This document shows, in pieces, positions 43,191 through 51,866 of a stretch of 64,000 bases of DNA (positions are counted from its first letter, which is position 1; each line of letters starts with the position of its first letter). Origin of the DNA: Mycobacterium sp. Lineage in GTDB: Bacteria > Actinomycetota > Actinomycetes > Mycobacteriales > Mycobacteriaceae. The notes under the pieces are model-generated. The model was not told where the DNA came from. It did no database searches and saw nothing but the letters and a program-made list of their open reading frames with translations. The position numbers and the translations under genes are program-made. The stretch lies in NCBI GenBank assembly GCA_020438865.1, contig JAGQTU010000005.1, positions 1 through 64,000 on the forward strand, given 5' to 3'.

Positions 43191-43196
43191 TAGTGT
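43191..43196 (+). promoter_or_regulatory. -10 element TAGTGT of the glycosyltransferase operon
   Basis: TAGTGT is followed by 8 nt and ATG 43205, giving a leader of one or two bases at most. Confidence 0.45.
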
Positions 43197-43204
43197 CAGC
43201 AGGT

Positions 43205-43861
43205 ATGCCCGACTGTCCGGTCACGGTGGTGTTGCCCTGCCTCAACGAGGCCGAGTCGCTGCCCACCGTGCTCGCCGCGGTCCCGTCCGGATACCGGGCC
43301 CTGGTCGTTGACAACAACAGCACCGACGGCACCGCCGAGGTGGCACGCCGGCACGGCGCGGACGTGGTCAGCGAGTCGCGGCCCGGTTACGGCTCGGCGG
43401 TGCACGCCGGTGTGGTCGGCGCGGCGACGCCCATCGTGGCGGTCCTGGACGGCGACGGATCGCTGGATCCGGCGGCCCTGCCGCGGCTGGTCGACGAGCT
43501 GGAGCGCGGCGCCGACATGGTGACCGGGCGGCGCCGCCCGGTCCGCGGCCTGAAGTGGCCCTGGCATGCCCGGCTGGGCACCGCGGCGGTGTGCTGGCGG
43601 CTCCGGCAGCGGCACCGGCTGCCGGTGCACGACATCGCCCCGATGCGGGTGGCCCGCCGCGACGCCTTACTCGCGTTGGGAGTGACCGACCGGCGATCGG
43701 GGTACCCGGTCGAACTACTGGTCCGCGCCGCGGCCGCCGGGTGGCGGGTCGTCGAGGTGGACGTCGACTACGGCCCGCGCTTCGGCGGCAAGTCCAAGGT
43801 CAGCGGATCGGTGCGCGGAAGCTTCACCGCCGCTGTGGACTTCTGGAAGGCGATCTCGTGA
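43205..43861 (+). CDS. GT2 family glycosyltransferase (dolichyl-phosphate sugar synthase-like)
   Basis: A 218-residue GT-A enzyme with 'VTVVLPCLNEAESLPTVL', the DXD-type metal site 'VAVLDGDGSLDP' and 'GYPVELLVRAAAAGWRVVEVDVDYGPRFGGKSKVSGS'. There is no membrane domain, so it is a soluble or peripheral enzyme that would charge a lipid or small acceptor. First gene of a five-gene operon; the next gene overlaps its stop. The matching gene in M. tuberculosis is described as a polyprenyl-phosphate sugar synthase-like protein. Confidence 0.88.
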   Translation: MPDCPVTVVLPCLNEAESLPTVLAAVPSGYRALVVDNNSTDGTAEVARRHGADVVSESRPGYGSAVHAGVVGAATPIVAVLDGDGSLDPAALPRLVDELERGADMVTGRRRPVRGLKWPWHARLGTAAVCWRLRQRHRLPVHDIAPMRVARRDALLALGVTDRRSGYPVELLVRAAAAGWRVVEVDVDYGPRFGGKSKVSGSVRGSFTAAVDFWKAIS

Positions 43862-44538
43862 CGGCCGAGCCCCGGCAGCTACCGGTGACCGCGCTGGTGG
43901 TGGCGAAGGCTCCGGTGCCGGGACTGGCCAAGACCCGCCTCGCCGCGGACCTGGGCGCCGACGCCGCCGCCGACATCGCCGCCGCCGCCCTGCTGGACAC
44001 GCTCGACGCGGTCGCCGACACCCCGGTCGAGCACCGGGTCGTCGCGATGACCGGCGATCTGAACCGAGCCTGCCGCGCGCCGGAGATCCGGGACCGGCTG
44101 GCCGCCTTCACCGTCATCGACCAGCGCGGTGACGACTTCGCCGCGCGGCTGGTCAACGCCCACGCCGACGCCGCCGCCGCGACCGGGCGCCCGATCCTGC
44201 AGATCGGCATGGACACGCCGCAGGTGAGCCCGGCGCTGCTCACCGAATGCGCCCGCGCACTGGTGACCGCGCCCGCCGTCCTGGGCATGGCGCGCGACGG
44301 CGGCTGGTGGGTGCTCGGTGTCAGCGAGCCGACGTGGGCGAAGTGCCTGCTCGACGTGCCGATGTCGCGATCCGACACCGGCGCTGTAACGCTTCGGGCG
44401 CTCCAACACACTGGTGTGTCGGTAACACTTGTGCCGGAGCTCAGAGATGTCGACACCGTCGACGACATCGTGGCGGTCCGCAATGAATGCGGGTCGTTCA
44501 GTCGGTTTGTGGCCACCACTCGCGAGGCGGGAGTTTGA
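43858..44538 (+). CDS. DUF2064 / TIGR04282 nucleotidyl- or glycosyltransferase-like protein
   Basis: A 226-residue GT-A fold protein with 'ALVVAKAPVPGLAKTRLAADLG', the signature of the family, 'ILQIGMDTPQVSPALL' and 'MARDGGWWVLGVSEP', which resembles the sugar-nucleotide binding loop of nucleotidyltransferases. TIGR04282 members occur in arsenosugar and other modified-sugar clusters. It overlaps the GT2 gene by 4 bp, so the pair probably acts in sequence. The substrate is unknown. Confidence 0.83.
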   Translation: MTAEPRQLPVTALVVAKAPVPGLAKTRLAADLGADAAADIAAAALLDTLDAVADTPVEHRVVAMTGDLNRACRAPEIRDRLAAFTVIDQRGDDFAARLVNAHADAAAATGRPILQIGMDTPQVSPALLTECARALVTAPAVLGMARDGGWWVLGVSEPTWAKCLLDVPMSRSDTGAVTLRALQHTGVSVTLVPELRDVDTVDDIVAVRNECGSFSRFVATTREAGV

Positions 44539-44539
44539 C

Positions 44540-45169
44540 ATGCTCGGACAGCTCTACGAAGAGGCGTTGACCGGCGAACGATGTTGGCTCCGGCACGACG
44601 ACGGCCGTCGGCACCGATTGCCGGTGCACAGCTGGCTCGGCGGACACGGCGCCGACCAGTGCTTCGACCGTGCGGTCGTCGACCTGTGCCAGGGGCCGAC
44701 CATCGACTTGGGTTGCGGCCCAGGGCGTTTGGTGACGCACCTGATCCAGCGCGGGATTCCGGCGCTCGGTGTCGACCAGTCCGAGACGGCGGTGCGCCTG
44801 GCCCGGCGCAGCGGCGCGCCGGTGTTGCTGCGCGACCTGTTCGAGCCGCTGCCGGGCACCGGCCGTTGGGAGACGGTGCTGCTGGCCGATGGCAACGTCG
44901 GCCTCGGCGGTGATCCCTGGCGGGTGCTGCGCCGCGCGGCCGAACTGATCAGCGCGACCGGGCGCTGTGTCGTCGAATTCGAGGCCGCCGTCGCCGGGGT
45001 GCGCTCGAGTTGGGTCCGCCTGGAGTCCTCCGACAACATCGGCCCGTGGTTCCGGTGGGCCTTGGTCGGTATCGACTACGCCGCCGCGCTCGCCAGGGAA
45101 GTCGGCCTCGCGGTGATCGGAATCCACCCGATCGGCGACCGGGTTGTGGCTACACTCGCGCCGGAATGA
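44540..45169 (+). CDS. Class I SAM-dependent methyltransferase
   Basis: A 209-residue enzyme with the SAM motif 'TIDLGCGPGRLVTHL' (about 55-69), the acidic loop 'ALGVDQSETAVRLARRSG' and 'ETVLLADGNVGLGGDPWRVLRRAAEL'. The N-terminal region ('WLRHDDGRRHRLPVHSWLGG') is typical of the methyltransferases found beside DUF2064 genes. ATG 44540 lies one base after the previous stop. Acceptor unknown. Confidence 0.85.
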   Translation: MLGQLYEEALTGERCWLRHDDGRRHRLPVHSWLGGHGADQCFDRAVVDLCQGPTIDLGCGPGRLVTHLIQRGIPALGVDQSETAVRLARRSGAPVLLRDLFEPLPGTGRWETVLLADGNVGLGGDPWRVLRRAAELISATGRCVVEFEAAVAGVRSSWVRLESSDNIGPWFRWALVGIDYAAALAREVGLAVIGIHPIGDRVVATLAPE

Positions 45170-45176
45170 CGACACC

Positions 45177-46292
45177 ATGAGCGCGCCCGCCAAGGCAACA
45201 TTGCGCGGCACCGCGGTGACGGCCCGGGTCGGGCTGGCACTCGGCGTCGCGGTGGTCATCTGCTTCGTCACCGGGTTCATCAGTCACTTCATCCAGCACC
45301 CGCAGCCGTGGTTCTTCTGGCCGACGCGGCCGGTGTGGCTCTATCAGTTCACCCAGGGCCTGCACGTCATCGCCGGCATCGCCGCGATCCCGCTGCTGCT
45401 GGTCAAGCTGTGGTCGGTCTACCCGAAACTGTTCGAGCGGCCCATCATCGGCGGGCTCACCCGGCAGATCGAACGGGCCTCGATCCTGGTGCTTGTCGGC
45501 TCGATGATCTTCCAGCTCTCCACCGGCATCATGAACATCGCGCAGTGGTATGCGTTCAAGTTCTTCTTCACCACCAGTCACTACGCGATGGCGTACGTCG
45601 CCGCCGGTGCTGTGCTGGTGCACATCGGCGTCAAGCTGCCGATCATCCGGCGCGCGCTCGGCGAGCCGCTGGAGGAGATCCCGACCGGTGAACTGAAGGG
45701 ACCCAGCCGGCGTGCGGTGCTCAACGGCACCTGGCTGGCCGTCGGCATCGCCACGGTGCTCACCGCCGGGCAGACCATCACCTGGTTCCGGCACACCTCG
45801 CTGCTGGCGCCGCGCTCCGGCAAAGGGCCACAGGGCATTCCGGTGAACCGCTCGGCGTTCGCGGCCGGAGTGCTGCGCAGCGCCCGGTCTCCGGACTACC
45901 GGTTGACCGTCGTCAACGGCGCCACCACCAAGGCGTTCACCGTGGCCGAGTTGGGCGCCATGCCGCAGGCCACCCACCGGTTGCCGATCGCGTGCGTCGA
46001 GGGCTGGAGTGCCACCGCCGACTGGACCGGGATCGTGCTCGCCGACCTGATCCGCGCGGTCGGGGGGAACCCGGACTCCGATGTGCGGATGATCTCGCTG
46101 GAACCGCCCGGGCCCTACTCCCGCACCGTGCTGCCGGCGCGGCACGCCCGTGACTCGATGACCCTGATCGCGCTGCGACTCAACGGACAGCCGCTGGATA
46201 TCGACCACGGCTACCCGGCCCGGCTGATCGCGCCGACGAGACCCGGTGTGCTGCAAACGAAGTGGCTCAGTCGCATCGAGGTTGTCTCGTGA
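45177..46292 (+). CDS. Membrane-anchored molybdopterin-dependent oxidoreductase (sulfite-oxidase family)
   Basis: A 371-residue protein. The first ~180 residues form a membrane domain with about four to five helices and several His ('GFISHFIQHPQPWFFW', 'FTQGLHVIAGIAAIP', 'TSHYAMAYVAAGAVLVHIGVKL'), like a di-haem cytochrome b561. The C-terminal part is a sulfite-oxidase-type Moco domain, with the Mo-ligating cysteine C273 in 'PIACVEGWSATADW' and the ending 'TRPGVLQTKWLSRIEVV'. It should pass electrons between a periplasmic substrate and the quinone pool. Start ATG 45177, 7 bp after the methyltransferase. Confidence 0.88.
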   Translation: MSAPAKATLRGTAVTARVGLALGVAVVICFVTGFISHFIQHPQPWFFWPTRPVWLYQFTQGLHVIAGIAAIPLLLVKLWSVYPKLFERPIIGGLTRQIERASILVLVGSMIFQLSTGIMNIAQWYAFKFFFTTSHYAMAYVAAGAVLVHIGVKLPIIRRALGEPLEEIPTGELKGPSRRAVLNGTWLAVGIATVLTAGQTITWFRHTSLLAPRSGKGPQGIPVNRSAFAAGVLRSARSPDYRLTVVNGATTKAFTVAELGAMPQATHRLPIACVEGWSATADWTGIVLADLIRAVGGNPDSDVRMISLEPPGPYSRTVLPARHARDSMTLIALRLNGQPLDIDHGYPARLIAPTRPGVLQTKWLSRIEVVS

Positions 46293-46807
46293 CCGCCACC
46301 CGGGTCGCGCTGATGCTGGGCGGGGTCGCCCTCGGCCTGTACGGCGTGCTGCTGCTGATGGACAACTCGACCGAGGTGATCATCCGGATCGTGGCGTGGG
46401 CGCTGATCGGTGTGCTGTTGCACGATGCGGTGTTCGCCCCGGTCTGCCTGGCCCTGGGTTTCGCGGGCCGTCGTATCCTGCCGCACCGGTGGTGGACACC
46501 GATTCTGGTGGCCTCGTTGTGCACGGTGGTCCTGGTGTTGCTCGCGATCCCGGTCTACACGAAACCTGGTCAGCACCTCGACAATCTGACGGTGCTGGAC
46601 CGTAACTACCAGGCCGGCTTCTGGATCGCGCTGGCGGTGGTGTGGGGTGCGGCGCTGCTGTACCTGATCGGCGACCGGGCGCTACCAGTTCGTGAAGATG
46701 AAGTGGTTGAGCAGCAGGGCGCCGATCACGTTGAGGCTCAACCACCATCGCTGGGCGCGGACCGGGAGCAGGGCCCCGGCGGCGAGCAGCCACACCTCGA
46801 ACGGTAG
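46289..46807 (+). CDS. Membrane protein, last gene of the sugar/Moco operon, with an antisense-overlapping tail
   Basis: A 172-residue protein with four helices in the first ~130 residues ('VALMLGGVALGLYGVLLLM', 'IIRIVAWALIGVLLHDAVF', 'TPILVASLCTVVLVLLAIPV', 'AGFWIALAVVWGAALLYLIG'). The last ~40 residues ('REDEVVEQQGADHVEAQPP') are polar and lie entirely over the 3' end of the convergent gene, a 126-bp overlap. Homologues probably stop near 'YLIGDRAL', so a stop may have been lost here. GTG 46289 overlaps the previous stop. Confidence 0.7.
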   Translation: MTATRVALMLGGVALGLYGVLLLMDNSTEVIIRIVAWALIGVLLHDAVFAPVCLALGFAGRRILPHRWWTPILVASLCTVVLVLLAIPVYTKPGQHLDNLTVLDRNYQAGFWIALAVVWGAALLYLIGDRALPVREDEVVEQQGADHVEAQPPSLGADREQGPGGEQPHLER

Positions 46808-48037
46808 CCAGATCCGTTCGGTCTCCGCCTTGGACAGCCGCGACAGGTCGGCGAACAGGATCGCGGCCAGGGCGGCCAGCACCAGCAGGTGGATTCCGGA
46901 GCGCCGCCTGATCGCGGCGATGTCGAACGTCCGGCTGATACCGGCGACGGTGCCCAGGCCCACCGCGCAGACCACCGAGGCCAGGTTCGCCCACCCCCAG
47001 TACTGGAACGGGCGGTTGTTCGCGATGCCCTGCCAATAGCGCTGCTGGACAAGGGTGTAGCCGTCGAACCACCAGAACCCGGCGATGGCGAACGCCGCCA
47101 CCATCGCGAGCGCCGCGGCGACGGCGGGGATCAGCGTCCGCACCGCGGCGCGGCGGTTCGGCGCGCAGATCAGCACCGCGACCGCCGGTAGCGCCATCAA
47201 CGCCAATCCGTAGTTCAGGAAGATCGCCCAGCCCAGCAACAGCCCCGACGCCACGGCGGCGAGCACCGCACGCCGTCCGGTGCCGCGAACCGCCAACGCC
47301 AGTAGGGCGATGCCCCAGGCGGCAACCCCGGCGTAGTAGCCGTCGGCCGACACGGCGATCCAGATCGCGGTGGGGGCCACCGCCGCGAACGGGGCGACCA
47401 GGCGTGCGGTCTCCTCGCCGGACAGCGCGCGAACGGTGACGATCACCGCCGCCGCCGCGCTGGAACCGACCAGCACGCAGAACAATCCGGCCCAGGCGCC
47501 GCCGCCGAGCCCGATCCGGTCCAGCCACACGAAGGTCAGCAGCGCGCCGGGCGGATGCCCGGAGACGTGGGTGATCCACGAGTGCGGCTGGAAGTCCAGG
47601 ATGCGGCTCGCGAAGGTGCGCACCGCTTCCGGGATGTCGGTGATGCTCGGGACTTGGCGCAGGTATTCGTGTTTGGAGGTCAGCCGCCCGGCGAAGCCCG
47701 GCTGCCAGCCGTCGACCATCGCCAGCGCGAACGCCCAGGCGAACGAGGTCGTCCAGGTGGTGAACGTCAGCCGGCGCCACGAGAGCCGCTGGGTCAGCGA
47801 CTGGCCCCAAAGCACCGCCGCGAGGCCGATCAGGATCGCGGGCACGGTGCCCCAGCCCATGTGCGGTCGCCACCAACCGAAGATGGGTGCCGCGTCGGCG
47901 AAGTCGCGGATCTGCTGTGGAGTCATCTTGATCAGGGGGGTGACGATGCCCAGGTGCAGATCCGGCACCACGAATGCCGCGACGACGAGCAGCACCCCGG
48001 CGGTGACCGCCACCGCCTCCCTGCGCCCGATGCTCAC
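46682..48037 (-). CDS. Polytopic membrane protein (glycosyltransferase-C-like)
   Basis: A 451-residue membrane protein with about ten to twelve helices. The first long loop carries 'YLRQVPSITDIPEAVRTFASRILDFQPHSWITHVSGHPPG', an extracytoplasmic motif region seen in lipid-linked-sugar GT-C transferases. Later parts include 'LGWAIFLNYGLALMALPAVAVLI'. It matches the ~449-residue integral membrane protein between the polyprenol-sugar genes and menE in mycobacteria. Donor and acceptor unknown. GTG 48037 is chosen with TAGGCT 8 nt upstream; ATG 48070 would add 11 residues. Confidence 0.82.
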   Translation of the reverse strand: MSIGRREAVAVTAGVLLVVAAFVVPDLHLGIVTPLIKMTPQQIRDFADAAPIFGWWRPHMGWGTVPAILIGLAAVLWGQSLTQRLSWRRLTFTTWTTSFAWAFALAMVDGWQPGFAGRLTSKHEYLRQVPSITDIPEAVRTFASRILDFQPHSWITHVSGHPPGALLTFVWLDRIGLGGGAWAGLFCVLVGSSAAAAVIVTVRALSGEETARLVAPFAAVAPTAIWIAVSADGYYAGVAAWGIALLALAVRGTGRRAVLAAVASGLLLGWAIFLNYGLALMALPAVAVLICAPNRRAAVRTLIPAVAAALAMVAAFAIAGFWWFDGYTLVQQRYWQGIANNRPFQYWGWANLASVVCAVGLGTVAGISRTFDIAAIRRRSGIHLLVLAALAAILFADLSRLSKAETERIWLPFEVWLLAAGALLPVRAQRWWLSLNVIGALLLNHFIFTNW

Positions 48038-48045
48038 AATCGCCC

Positions 48046-48051
48046 AGCCTA
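48046..48051 (-). promoter_or_regulatory. -10 element TAGGCT of the polytopic membrane-protein gene
   Basis: TAGGCT, 8 nt, GTG 48037. Confidence 0.45.
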
Positions 48052-48121
48052 CGGATCGGTGATGTGGCATTGTCCGAAGAGTGTCCGCGCCCACCGCGGT
48101 GCCGCCTTCCGGGGTTGTGAC

Positions 48122-48910
48122 ATGACGCCAAGTGCCGTTGTGTTGATCCATGGCGCTTGGAGTCGCGGCGAGCAATTGGCGGGTGTGCGCGACGCCTTCG
48201 AGGAACGCGGCTACACCGCCTACACTCCGACGCTGCGCCACCACGAGTTGCCCCTGGAGGAAGGCGCGGACAAGATTGCGATGCTCAGCCTGCGGGACTA
48301 CACCGATGATCTTGTGCAGTTCGTCGAGTCGCTGCCGTCGCCGCCACTGATCATCGGCCACTCGCTCGGCGGCCTGATCGCCCAACTCGTGGCGGCTCGC
48401 TCGCATCACGCTGGACTTGTCGCCGCCTGCCCGGCCCCGCTCGGTCTCGCTGGAACCAACCCGACCACAGTGCGAATCGCACTGAGCGGCAGGCATTCGA
48501 GGCCGGAAACCAAACCGGTCTATCCGCCCCGATGGGACCTCTTCCGGGGCGGCGTCGCCAACGCCCAACCCGAAACAACGGCGCGACAGATCCACAACGA
48601 CCTGGTGTGCGAATCCGGTCGGGTCATCAACTTCGAGGTCGGGCAGCCGTGGCGGGATCGCGCCAAAGCCGCCAGGGTCGACTACGCCTCGATCACCGGC
48701 CCGGTACTCGTCATCGGCGCCGGGCGCGACCGGATCGTGCCGCCGCGCACCGCGCGCCGCACAGCCAAGCGCTTTCGCGACGGAACCTATGCCGAGATAC
48801 CCGGTTCCGACCACATGGTTTTCTCTGGCGAGACGCTCCCCACCGCGATGGCCCATATCGACGGCTGGATCGCTCGTAGCCTCGGGCCCAATCCGAATAG
48901 TCGCTCGTAG
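48122..48910 (+). CDS. Alpha/beta hydrolase
   Basis: A 262-residue hydrolase with oxyanion region 'VVLIHGAWSRGEQL', nucleophile GHS81LGG and a catalytic His in 'IPGSDHMVFSGE'; 'VIGAGRDRIVPP' holds the Asp. A close relative of esterase or lactonase-type cytosolic enzymes. The C-terminus (NPNSRS) and TAG stop come from copy D of the dispersed 19-bp repeat. It stands alone between a divergent and a convergent gene. Substrate unknown. Confidence 0.85.
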   Translation: MTPSAVVLIHGAWSRGEQLAGVRDAFEERGYTAYTPTLRHHELPLEEGADKIAMLSLRDYTDDLVQFVESLPSPPLIIGHSLGGLIAQLVAARSHHAGLVAACPAPLGLAGTNPTTVRIALSGRHSRPETKPVYPPRWDLFRGGVANAQPETTARQIHNDLVCESGRVINFEVGQPWRDRAKAARVDYASITGPVLVIGAGRDRIVPPRTARRTAKRFRDGTYAEIPGSDHMVFSGETLPTAMAHIDGWIARSLGPNPNSRS

Positions 48911-48917
48911 CCGGGCA
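48899..48917 (+). repeat. Dispersed 19-bp repeat, copy D
   Basis: An exact AGTCGCTCGTAGCCGGGCA preceded by AT. It supplies the final Ser-Arg-Ser codons and the TAG of the alpha/beta hydrolase gene. Confidence 0.85.
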
Positions 48918-48935
48918 CAACGACCGCCCCCGAAC

Positions 48936-49328
48936 TCACCCGGACCAGGATGACCACTGCGAGACGCTCACCCCGATCACCGGGCCGGTCAACGAAACCG
49001 AATGGTATTGCGGATATTTCGCCCGCAGCAGCTCATAGCCGCGGGCCAGCTCCGGGCCACCCCGATGGATGACGGCAACGCCGTCTGCCCGCACCCACCA
49101 TAGCTGCGACCAGTCGTCGGCGTAGTGGTCCACCAACACGCTGACAAAGGGGTTGGCCTCGATGTTGGCCAGCCGGCGCAACCGCTGCGTCGACTTGGGT
49201 TTGGCGTCCACCGCGGTGTAGATCGTCGCGTCGGCGAGGGCGAACACCACCGGCACCAGATGGGGCCGGCCGTCCGGCGTGACGGTCGCCAGCCGCGCGA
49301 CGGGTGCGGCGGCGAACCGCTCGATCAC
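48936..49328 (-). CDS. PPOX-class F420-dependent/flavin split-barrel protein
   Basis: A 130-residue split-barrel enzyme of the TIGR03668 type: '[49 protein letters not shown]' is the F420-binding pattern. It likely reduces an unknown small acceptor with F420H2. GTG 49328 overlaps the stop of the alpha/beta hydrolase upstream, so the two are cotranscribed. Confidence 0.86.
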   Translation of the reverse strand: MIERFAAAPVARLATVTPDGRPHLVPVVFALADATIYTAVDAKPKSTQRLRRLANIEANPFVSVLVDHYADDWSQLWWVRADGVAVIHRGGPELARGYELLRAKYPQYHSVSLTGPVIGVSVSQWSSWSG

Positions 49329-50197
49329 ACCTGGGTGGCGGGCTGTTCGATCTCCGCGGCCCGCTTGCTGGTGATGAAGTCGTCGATCAGGTCCACCACC
49401 TCGGTGGGCCGCTCCACCTGGGGGAAGTGCCCGACGCCGGGCATCACCTCGAGGCGGGCGTCCGGGCGCGCCTCGAGCGCGGCGTACGCGTGCTGGACCG
49501 GGATGATGGCGTCCTGCTCGCCCCAGATGGCCATGATCGGCATGTCGGCCCGGACGTTGAGCCGGTTCAGCGCGCTGACCGCCTGTCCGCGGTAGTCGAC
49601 GACGGAGCGCAGCGTGCGCAGGAACGCCTGCCGGGTCTCGGCGTCCGAGAACGAGCTGTAGGCGTTCCAGATCTCCGCGCCGCGCGGCGACTCGATGCCC
49701 ATCTTGGCGAACCAGGACCGGACCTTCTCCCCGGCGGACAACACCGGCTGCGGAGCGATGACCGGCATGATCAACTCGGCGCCGGGGGCCGACAGCAGCC
49801 GCAGCGTCCAGCCCACATCGGGGCCCAGCCCGCCGCTGCCGATCAGCACCAGGCGCTCGCAGTAGTCGGGATGTTGATAGACGAACTGCATGGCCACCCC
49901 GCCGCCGAGCGAATGCCCGACGATCGTGGCCCGGGCCACACCGAGCTCGTCCAGCAGATCGCGCAACAGCACCGCGAACGCGCCGAGCGAGTAGTCGCTG
50001 CGGGGTTTGGCCGACATGCCGTGCCCGAGCAGGTCGGGCGCGATCACGCGGTACTTGCGCGACAGCGGCTTGATCACCGACCGCCAGGTCTGCGAACTGC
50101 CGGCCATGCCGTGCAGCAGCAGGATCGCGTCACCCTGGCCTTCGTCCTGATAGGCCAGGCGGTTTCCGTGCAGATCGAGATACTTGAGCTCACCCAT
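49325..50197 (-). CDS. Alpha/beta hydrolase
   Basis: A 290-residue hydrolase with '[15 protein letters not shown]', the nucleophile GHS96LGGG, '[15 protein letters not shown]' (Asp) and '[13 protein letters not shown]' (His). This is the haloalkane dehalogenase/esterase-like group common in mycobacteria. It precedes the F420-type gene by overlap and lies 42 bp downstream of menE on the same strand. ATG 50197 gives [17 protein letters not shown], a normal start. Substrate unknown. Confidence 0.88.
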   Translation of the reverse strand: MGELKYLDLHGNRLAYQDEGQGDAILLLHGMAGSSQTWRSVIKPLSRKYRVIAPDLLGHGMSAKPRSDYSLGAFAVLLRDLLDELGVARATIVGHSLGGGVAMQFVYQHPDYCERLVLIGSGGLGPDVGWTLRLLSAPGAELIMPVIAPQPVLSAGEKVRSWFAKMGIESPRGAEIWNAYSSFSDAETRQAFLRTLRSVVDYRGQAVSALNRLNVRADMPIMAIWGEQDAIIPVQHAYAALEARPDARLEVMPGVGHFPQVERPTEVVDLIDDFITSKRAAEIEQPATQV

Positions 50198-50239
50198 GGG
50201 TGTCGAGTCCCCTCGTACGTGTGTCGATAATCATGTTGT

Positions 50240-51364
50240 TCACCAGCCATAGCCGCCGGGAAGGTCGCCGCCACTGGAGAAGCGCGCTCGCAGCGCTCGG
50301 CGGTCGATTTTCCCGATACCGCGCCGGGGCAGCTCATCGACGATGTGCAGTTCCCGCGGCGCCGCGGTGGCATCCAGCGATTGCGCCAGATAAGTCTTGA
50401 CGTCATCAAGGGTGGGTTCCGCATAACCGGGTGTCAATATGACGGCCGCCACCACCCGCTCGCCGAGGCGATCGTCGGCGAGCCCGAAGACCGCGCAGTC
50501 CGCCACCGCCGGGTGCCGCGCCAAGACCGCCTCCACCGGTGCGGGCATCACGGTCAGCCCGCCGGTGCTGATGGCCTCGTCGATGCGGCCCAGCACGATC
50601 AGCCGCCCCGCGTCGTCGACGGTTCCGAGGTCGTCGGTGCGAAACCAGCCCGGCTCGGCGAACGGATCCGGATCGGGCGGGTTCCGGTAGCCCTTGGCCA
50701 GCGTCGCCCCGCCGATGACAATGCGGCCCTCGCCCGGTTCGGCGCCGTCGTCCAGGCGGATCTCGACCCCGTCCAGGGGGACACCGTCGTACACGCAACC
50801 GCCGGCGGTCTCGCTGGAGCCGTAGGTGCGCACCACCCGGACGCCGGCAGCCGCGGCGCCCTCGAGCACCGGTCGCGGCGCGGGGCCGCCGCCGAGCAGG
50901 ACCGCGTCCAGGTCGGCCAGCGCCGCGGTGGCCGCCGGATCGAGCAGCGCCTTGGCCAGCTGGGTGGCCACCAGCGAGGCATAGCGGCGGCCGGACCCCA
51001 ATTCGGCTATCGCGGTTGGTAATTCGGCAAGGTCGAAACCCGCCGAGACGTCCATCTCCACCGGCACCGTGCCGGCCAGCACGCTGCGCACCAGCACCTG
51101 CATGCCGGCGATGTGGTGGGCGGGCAGCGCGAGCAGCCAGGTGCCCGGGCCGCCGAGCCGGTCGTGGGTGGCCGAGGCGCTGGCGATCAGGGCCGCGGGC
51201 GTCAGCATCGCGCCCTTGGGGGTCCCGGTGGTTCCGGAGGTCGAGACCACCAGCGCGATGTCGTCGTCGATCTCCTCGCCGATCCGCAGCGCGATCGTCA
51301 ACAGTTCGATCTCGCGCAGATCGGCGGGCACCGGCGCCAGCGGAGCGTCGCGGCCGTCCAACAC
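50240..51364 (-). CDS. menE: o-succinylbenzoate-CoA ligase
   Basis: The 374-residue ANL enzyme activates o-succinylbenzoate with ATP and CoA for menaquinone synthesis. P-loop 'ALVVSTSGTTGTPKGAML', 'YGSSETAGGCVYDG', 'DLGTVDDAGRLIVLGRIDEAISTGG' and the adenylation Lys in 'RRGIGKIDRRAL' are present. It is shorter than typical ANL enzymes because the N-terminal subdomain is reduced. GTG 51364 (VLDGRDAP) is the only standard start. Homology-like sequence (RIATLRALAIPPGPSAL) continues upstream with no ATG, GTG or TTG. Confidence 0.9.
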   Translation of the reverse strand: MLDGRDAPLAPVPADLREIELLTIALRIGEEIDDDIALVVSTSGTTGTPKGAMLTPAALIASASATHDRLGGPGTWLLALPAHHIAGMQVLVRSVLAGTVPVEMDVSAGFDLAELPTAIAELGSGRRYASLVATQLAKALLDPAATAALADLDAVLLGGGPAPRPVLEGAAAAGVRVVRTYGSSETAGGCVYDGVPLDGVEIRLDDGAEPGEGRIVIGGATLAKGYRNPPDPDPFAEPGWFRTDDLGTVDDAGRLIVLGRIDEAISTGGLTVMPAPVEAVLARHPAVADCAVFGLADDRLGERVVAAVILTPGYAEPTLDDVKTYLAQSLDATAAPRELHIVDELPRRGIGKIDRRALRARFSSGGDLPGGYGW

Positions 51365-51432
51365 CCCCTCCAGGGCGGCCAGCAGCGCGAGCGCGGACGG
51401 ACCGGGCGGGATGGCGAGCGCGCGAAGGGTGG

Positions 51433-51735
51433 CTATTCGACGTCCTCGGTATCGAAGGGGTCGTCCAGCGGCCAGCCGTAGGCGGCCAGCTTGGCCCGCA
51501 CCCGCTCGACGTCGTCGGGGGAGGGGAGCTCGTCGGTGATCTGGGTGATCAGCACCCCGATGTCGATGTGGTCGAAGTCACCGGACTCGACGAGTTGCTG
51601 GGCGACCAGCCGCACCTCTTCGTCTCCGAGCCGACGCCGCAACAGGGCGAACAGCGGAACTTGGTCGGGCTGGGGGACGCCATCGGGGTACCCGGACTTG
51701 ATCCAGGTCACGATCTTGGTGAGGAACTTTGTCAC
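51433..51735 (-). CDS. DUF3349 protein, menE-side copy
   Basis: A 100-residue helical protein: 'KFLTKIVTWIKSGYPDGVPQPDQVPLFALLRRRLGDEEVRLVAQQLVESG' and 'ITDELPSPDDVERVRAKLAAYGWPLDD'. It matches the DUF3349 family next to menE in mycobacteria; the fold is a small helical bundle and the function unknown. GTG 51735 is chosen because GGGAG lies about 8 nt upstream and the length equals the family's. A paralogue is encoded at 53569. Confidence 0.87.
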   Translation of the reverse strand: MTKFLTKIVTWIKSGYPDGVPQPDQVPLFALLRRRLGDEEVRLVAQQLVESGDFDHIDIGVLITQITDELPSPDDVERVRAKLAAYGWPLDDPFDTEDVE

Positions 51736-51866
51736 CGCGATATCTCCCGAACTGGGGTGCATGAGGGCGTCTATTGGACACTTCGAATGCTAGTCGGCGT
51801 GTTCTCAAACTGCCGCCCCCGAATACCCGGACTTCGGCGAAACCGGCGAATGATGGGCCCCCGCCG

